Source: Hysterangium stoloniferum
Taxonomy: Eukaryota > Basidiomycota > Agaricomycetes > Hysterangiales > Hysterangiaceae
DNA length: 64,000 bases
Direction of reading: 5' to 3'
Assembly (NCBI GenBank): GCA_015178975.1
Contig: WHVD01000012.1
Span: 1,116,001-1,180,000 of the forward strand
The position numbers and the translations under genes are program-made. Below are positions 60,290-64,000 of the stretch, piece by piece (within the stretch, counting starts at the first letter, position 1; each line of letters begins with the position of its first letter). The notes beneath the pieces were generated by a model. It searched no databases, was not told the DNA's origin, and saw nothing but the letters and a program-made list of their open reading frames with translations.

Positions 60290-61870
60290 TTGGTGGAAAA
60301 CCCGACGCTATGACTAGACGATGGGACGTCTATCCTAAAGAGGGGAGTAGCGACTACGCCACAGTTAATCTGGATAATTTCAAGCCTATGTTTTCATCCA
60401 AACAACTGTCCGAGTTAATCCGAGCTACTTACCTTATACATCCAGTCATGTGCAGTGTTATCCTTATGGACACCGAAAGATTACATCAAGACATACCATC
60501 GGCAATTCCATTAGACCCAGTCACCAAAGCACACCTCAGTAACCCGTCCGACCCCGATCATTCTCGATGGTCACTCGACCCGCAAGGTTTCATTAAACTT
60601 GACAATTGCATATATGTTCCGGACTCCGACACTCTCCGACTTCGAGTTTTACAGCATAAACATGACCACCAGATCTCGGGACATTTTCAGTATCAATTTA
60701 CCATTGGACTTATCCAAAGAGAAAATACATGGCCCGGTCTCCGAGATTTTGTCAAGCATTATTGTAAATCATGCACCAACTGTGCACGTTCCAAATCAAG
60801 ACGTCACAAACCACATGGCCTACTCAAACAACTCCCAATACCGGAAAAACCCTGGAATTCAATATCAATGGATTTCATCGAACACCTACCGGCATCCAAC
60901 GGCCATACCGCAATTCTCGTTGTTGTGGATCGGCTTACCAAGCAAAGTATTTTCATTCCAACTTATGATACAGTAACATCCATACAGTTGGCCGAATTGT
61001 CCGACACTCATGTATTCTCCAAGCATGGCATTCCGTTGCATGTCACTTCCGATCGCAGATCCGAGTTCATCTCTCACTTTTTTAGGTCACTCGGAAAAGC
61101 ACTTGACATGAAACTCCATTTCATTTCCGGCTACCACCCGGAAAGCGAAGGCCAAACTGAACGCACTAATCAAACATTGGAACAGTACATCCGAGTCTAT
61201 TGCAACTATCAACAAGACAATTGGAAATCACTTCTACCGCTTGCCGAATTCGCATATAACAACACCCCAAATGCTACTACCAGCATTTCGCCTTTCTTCG
61301 CAAATAAAGGCTACAACCCAAATATCGCTATCCATCCGGAACGCGATCTCACTTCAACCCATGCTCAGGACTTTGTCACAAACCTCAATGAGCTACACCA
61401 AGAACTTTGAAAGAACATCACATCGGCCCACGAACATTACCAACACTCCACAGACAAAAATCGGCTGCCACCCCCTGAACTCAAGATCGGTGACCGAGTA
61501 TTTGTCAAAGCCGAGTTCTTCCGAATGACTAGGCCATCCAAAAAGCTCGCCAACAAGTACTTAGGACCTTTTTGAAATTATAGCACAAGCAGGCACGCTC
61601 TCTTGGACGCTTCAGCTCCCCGAGAATATGCGTGCAGTACACCTAGTACAACCTCCGCCTCCACCTGTGGTTATTAACGGGGAACCCAAATTCGAGATAT
61701 CGGAAATCCTAGATTCAAAGATGGATAATCACCGACATACCTGAAAACTACTCTATTTTGTCAAGTGGACCGGTTACAAAGGTACCGATGAATAAGCATC
61801 CTGGATTCTTGCCACAGAACTCGGAAACACATCAGACATCATCAAAGACTTCCATCAAGCATATCCGAAC
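60290..61870 (+). mobile_element. pol: Gypsy-B integrase and chromodomain region
   Basis: GRLGGKPDAMTRRWDVYPKE, zinc domain HYCKSCTNCARSK, core SMDFIEHLPASNGHTAILVV, HVTSDRRSEF and GYHPESEGQTERTNQTLEQY, then GYNPNIAIHPERDL and a chromodomain-like FVKWTGYKGTDE near 61760-61795. Broken a few times. Confidence 0.85.
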
Positions 61871-62536
61871 ATATCCGGACCCCTATCATCTACAGCATCC
61901 CGACATTTTCCGACACCCATATTTGTGTATCCTGTTCTCTTTTCCTTCACTTCCTCCTCGGCCCTCTCAGTGGCTGCCAGCAACTCGGCATTCCCTGTTT
62001 GCCCCCAGTTAACACTCCGGCCCCTCATAGGCAATTTCCAGTCCATTCGGACACCTTCCAGCCTTTCCGGCACCTTTCTGTCCTACTGGTTAGCATTTAT
62101 TCTCGCACTGCCTTGCACCCTCTGCATTTTGGCATCTTCGGACTTTCGTCACCCCTGTCCCCCTTGCCCTGTTTTGTCTGCTCCCACATTTTCAGTGTGC
62201 TCGGATCCCTCGGAACTTCCGGACTCTGTCCCGGACCTTTTCGGACTTTCAGACCTTATTGGATTTTCGGAATTTTTAGGTTTCCGGACCTTTTCGAGGT
62301 TTGAACTTACATTCAAGTATCCAAATATGACCATGGCCTCGTCCTGACTTTTATCTTGATCTTGACTTTCCGAATCCTCTCCGAATCCTTTCTGAATCCT
62401 TTCCGAACTTTTCCGAACCTTTTCCGAACCCTTTCCAGCACCTTGCCAAATCCCATCCCCTTCCGACCTTCCTGCCTTCACCTTATTCTTCAGCACTTTT
62501 CGGCCTCCTTGGGATTTCGGCCAAATGGGGGGATAC

Positions 62537-63475
62537 TGTTACGACCGTGTCGTAACCCATGTCGCAACCCGATGGTCTCCGAGAATACTACAGTCTATCG
62601 ATGTTTCGAGTTATTGATCAAGTCATCATTTCGGCAACCTTCGGAACACCGACACTGACGTATACCTTCGCGGCGATCAAACCTCGTTTACGCCCCTGTC
62701 AAAATATACTCTACCATCTGGTTATGCTTTGATACGTCCCCTTTCATTATGATGATCCGTTTTACTCTATGTTTCACATATGCCCATATATACCTGTAGC
62801 CCGTGGACTATTCCCTTTTCTCGTAATTCCGCTCTCGGCTAAATCTCGGCTTCCGAACTTATTGTAACTTTCCGGTTCCTAGTCAAGCTTATTTGTCAAT
62901 GCCGTTTTCCGCTCTTCCCTTAGTTAGTAGTTTCTAGACGCCGATAACTCGTATATAAGACCCGCTGTAATGTAACTACTAGACAATCAGAATATCGACT
63001 TAGAATATCGACTTAGATCGACTTATATATCCCTCTAATTTCCGACTCCATTATCTATTCACGACCACCACATTCCGACTCCATCCGATTTACGATTCAA
63101 CCTACATTTACGACTTCAACCTCTAATCTCCGACTCTCAGTCCCCGACTGTCTCAGTCTCCGACTGTCTCAGTCTCCGACTGTCTCAGTCTCCGACTCTC
63201 AGTCTCTGACTCTCTCGGTCTCCGACTCTCTCAGTCTCTGACTCTCTCAGCCTCCGACTCTTGGTCTCCGACCCCTCAACCCAACCCTCAACTTATCCTT
63301 CGGTTTCCGATCGGTAGTTTACCGAGAGGTTTACTTGACAGGACTAGTTTTCGCCCGCCCGAAATTTAAGGACACCTGACGGTAACTTGCGAGGGCGCAG
63401 CACATAAGCTGAAGCCAAGTCCTTCCGTTCGGTCCCCGTCGGTCTGCCGACATCCGTCAGTTTCTGCTCTTAACA
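62537..63475 (+). repeat. 3' LTR of Gypsy-B (long U5 subtype)
   Basis: 939 bp. It matches the 5' LTR to about base 463, then follows the long subtype seen at 21320-22260, including a CTCTCAGTCTCCGA tandem array at about 63130-63250. Confidence 0.86.
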
Positions 63476-63595
63476 GGAATACAATAAGCAAACAAGTGAC
63501 TAATTGTCAATGGACAATTACCAAATGAGGAACAAAGCTTCAGGTTAGAAGTACAGGAGTTGCAAATGCTCCATGGGTCAGAAGTGAAGTTGGAC

Positions 63596-64000
63596 TTACA
63601 TGGATTAAGCATTGATTGAGAATTAATGAGGATGGATGGAGCATGGGTTGTGCATTGATTGAGAGATAATTAATGAGCATTTATTAAACATTGATGATCC
63701 ACATGCAAAAAATGCATAGCATTTGTCACATCAACTCACAGTGTCCATAAGAGAGCCAAAAATGGTGGTGGGAACATTAGACAGAAACCAAGAAATATGA
63801 ATTAACAAGGGAAGTGAAAGGTCAGAAACATTATGAATGAATGATACAAAAAAAAACCATAGGAGGATAACCAAAATCTTTAAGTTATTTATCCACTCAA
63901 GTATGTACATATATTTATACTGTTTGCTGTAGAATTAATATTTAATCAAATTCAGTCCACCAGGTACTTTGGAGAATAAGGAAATATTAATATTTATCTT
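63596..64000. other. Flank after the C LTR, no gene recognised
   Basis: AT-rich, with GCATTGATTGAG repeated imperfectly at 63609-63665. No coding signal. Confidence 0.45.

Larger units (their letters stand above)
57306..63475 (+). mobile_element. Gypsy lineage B element, young, non-autonomous, with two LTR subtypes
   Basis: LTRs 57306-58056 and 62537-63475. The target duplication GGAAT lies at 57301-57305 and 63476-63480. Inside are an integrase-type region (60290-61870) and polypurine tract AATGGGGGGATAC before the 3' LTR, but I find no gag, protease or RT. A long CCGGA-rich degenerate array takes up 58.6-60.25 kb. CpG-rich; the first 463 bp of both LTRs look identical, so the insertion is very recent. 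The coding part has a few breaks. Confidence 0.85.
52212..63595 (-). mobile_element. Ty3/Gypsy element, lineage C, old, CpG-poor, broken, hosting a B element
   Basis: On the minus strand: 5' LTR 57008-57305 continued at 63476-63595, gag 56973 to 55001 (interrupted by a B solo LTR), protease 55000-54569, RT and RNase H 54441 to about 53113, a 3' region with an antisense frame, and 3' LTR 52212-52589. No integrase is seen. Many breaks. Confidence 0.8.

Overview
The window looks like repeat-rich chromosomal DNA of a mushroom-forming basidiomycete (Agaricomycetes). The host genes have many 50-60 bp GT-AG introns, the gene set fits (FluG-like amidohydrolase/glutamine synthetase, ARMT1-type phosphatase, BolA, a DUF5745-like protein, a basidiomycete-type P450), and most of the rest is Ty3/Gypsy chromoviruses and Copia relatives. 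I cannot name the species. Layout: 1-10.4 kb is the gene-bearing part: a decayed short-chain dehydrogenase (-) cut by the window edge, a four-exon BolA gene (+), a DUF5745/CH-like gene (-), a FluG-like gene (-) and an ARMT1-like gene (-). 11.1-15.2 kb holds a foldback (MITE-like) element carrying a whole-looking gag-only Copia element, one zinc-finger-like hypothetical ORF and a solo LTR. 16.1-41.0 kb is one long nest. A Gypsy element of lineage A (+) is split by solo LTRs of its own lineage, by three solo LTRs of lineage B, and by a 12.7 kb Gypsy element of another lineage (E, +), which itself carries an AT-rich insertion and an extra ORF region after its chromodomain. 41.0-48.5 kb holds a B-like LTR relic with a TRIM-like element inside it, half of a second foldback element, a Copia 3' fragment, and a P450 pseudogene whose central 1.2 kb is inverted in place. 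48.5-63.6 kb is a second nest: a minus-strand A-like integrase fragment (D), an E-type LTR holding an A-type LTR holding a third LTR (F), and a CpG-poor minus-strand Gypsy element (C) whose LTR was entered recently by a B element with matching target duplications. Strongest observations: (1) lineages A, B and C each carry, 3 bp inside the LTR, an 11-mer complementary to an 11-mer at the inferred RNA start of their own LTR. The sequence differs between lineages but the pairing is kept, which points to Tf1-like self-priming. (2) The young B element has two LTRs identical over about 463 bp of U3/R start but of two different U5 subtypes. (3) Lineages A, D and C carry an antisense reading frame next to the 3' LTR. 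(4) The P450 has a microhomology-flanked internal inversion. (5) The ARMT1-like gene appears to use a 6-nt microexon. All gene models were read by eye; splice sites and family names were not confirmed by any search.
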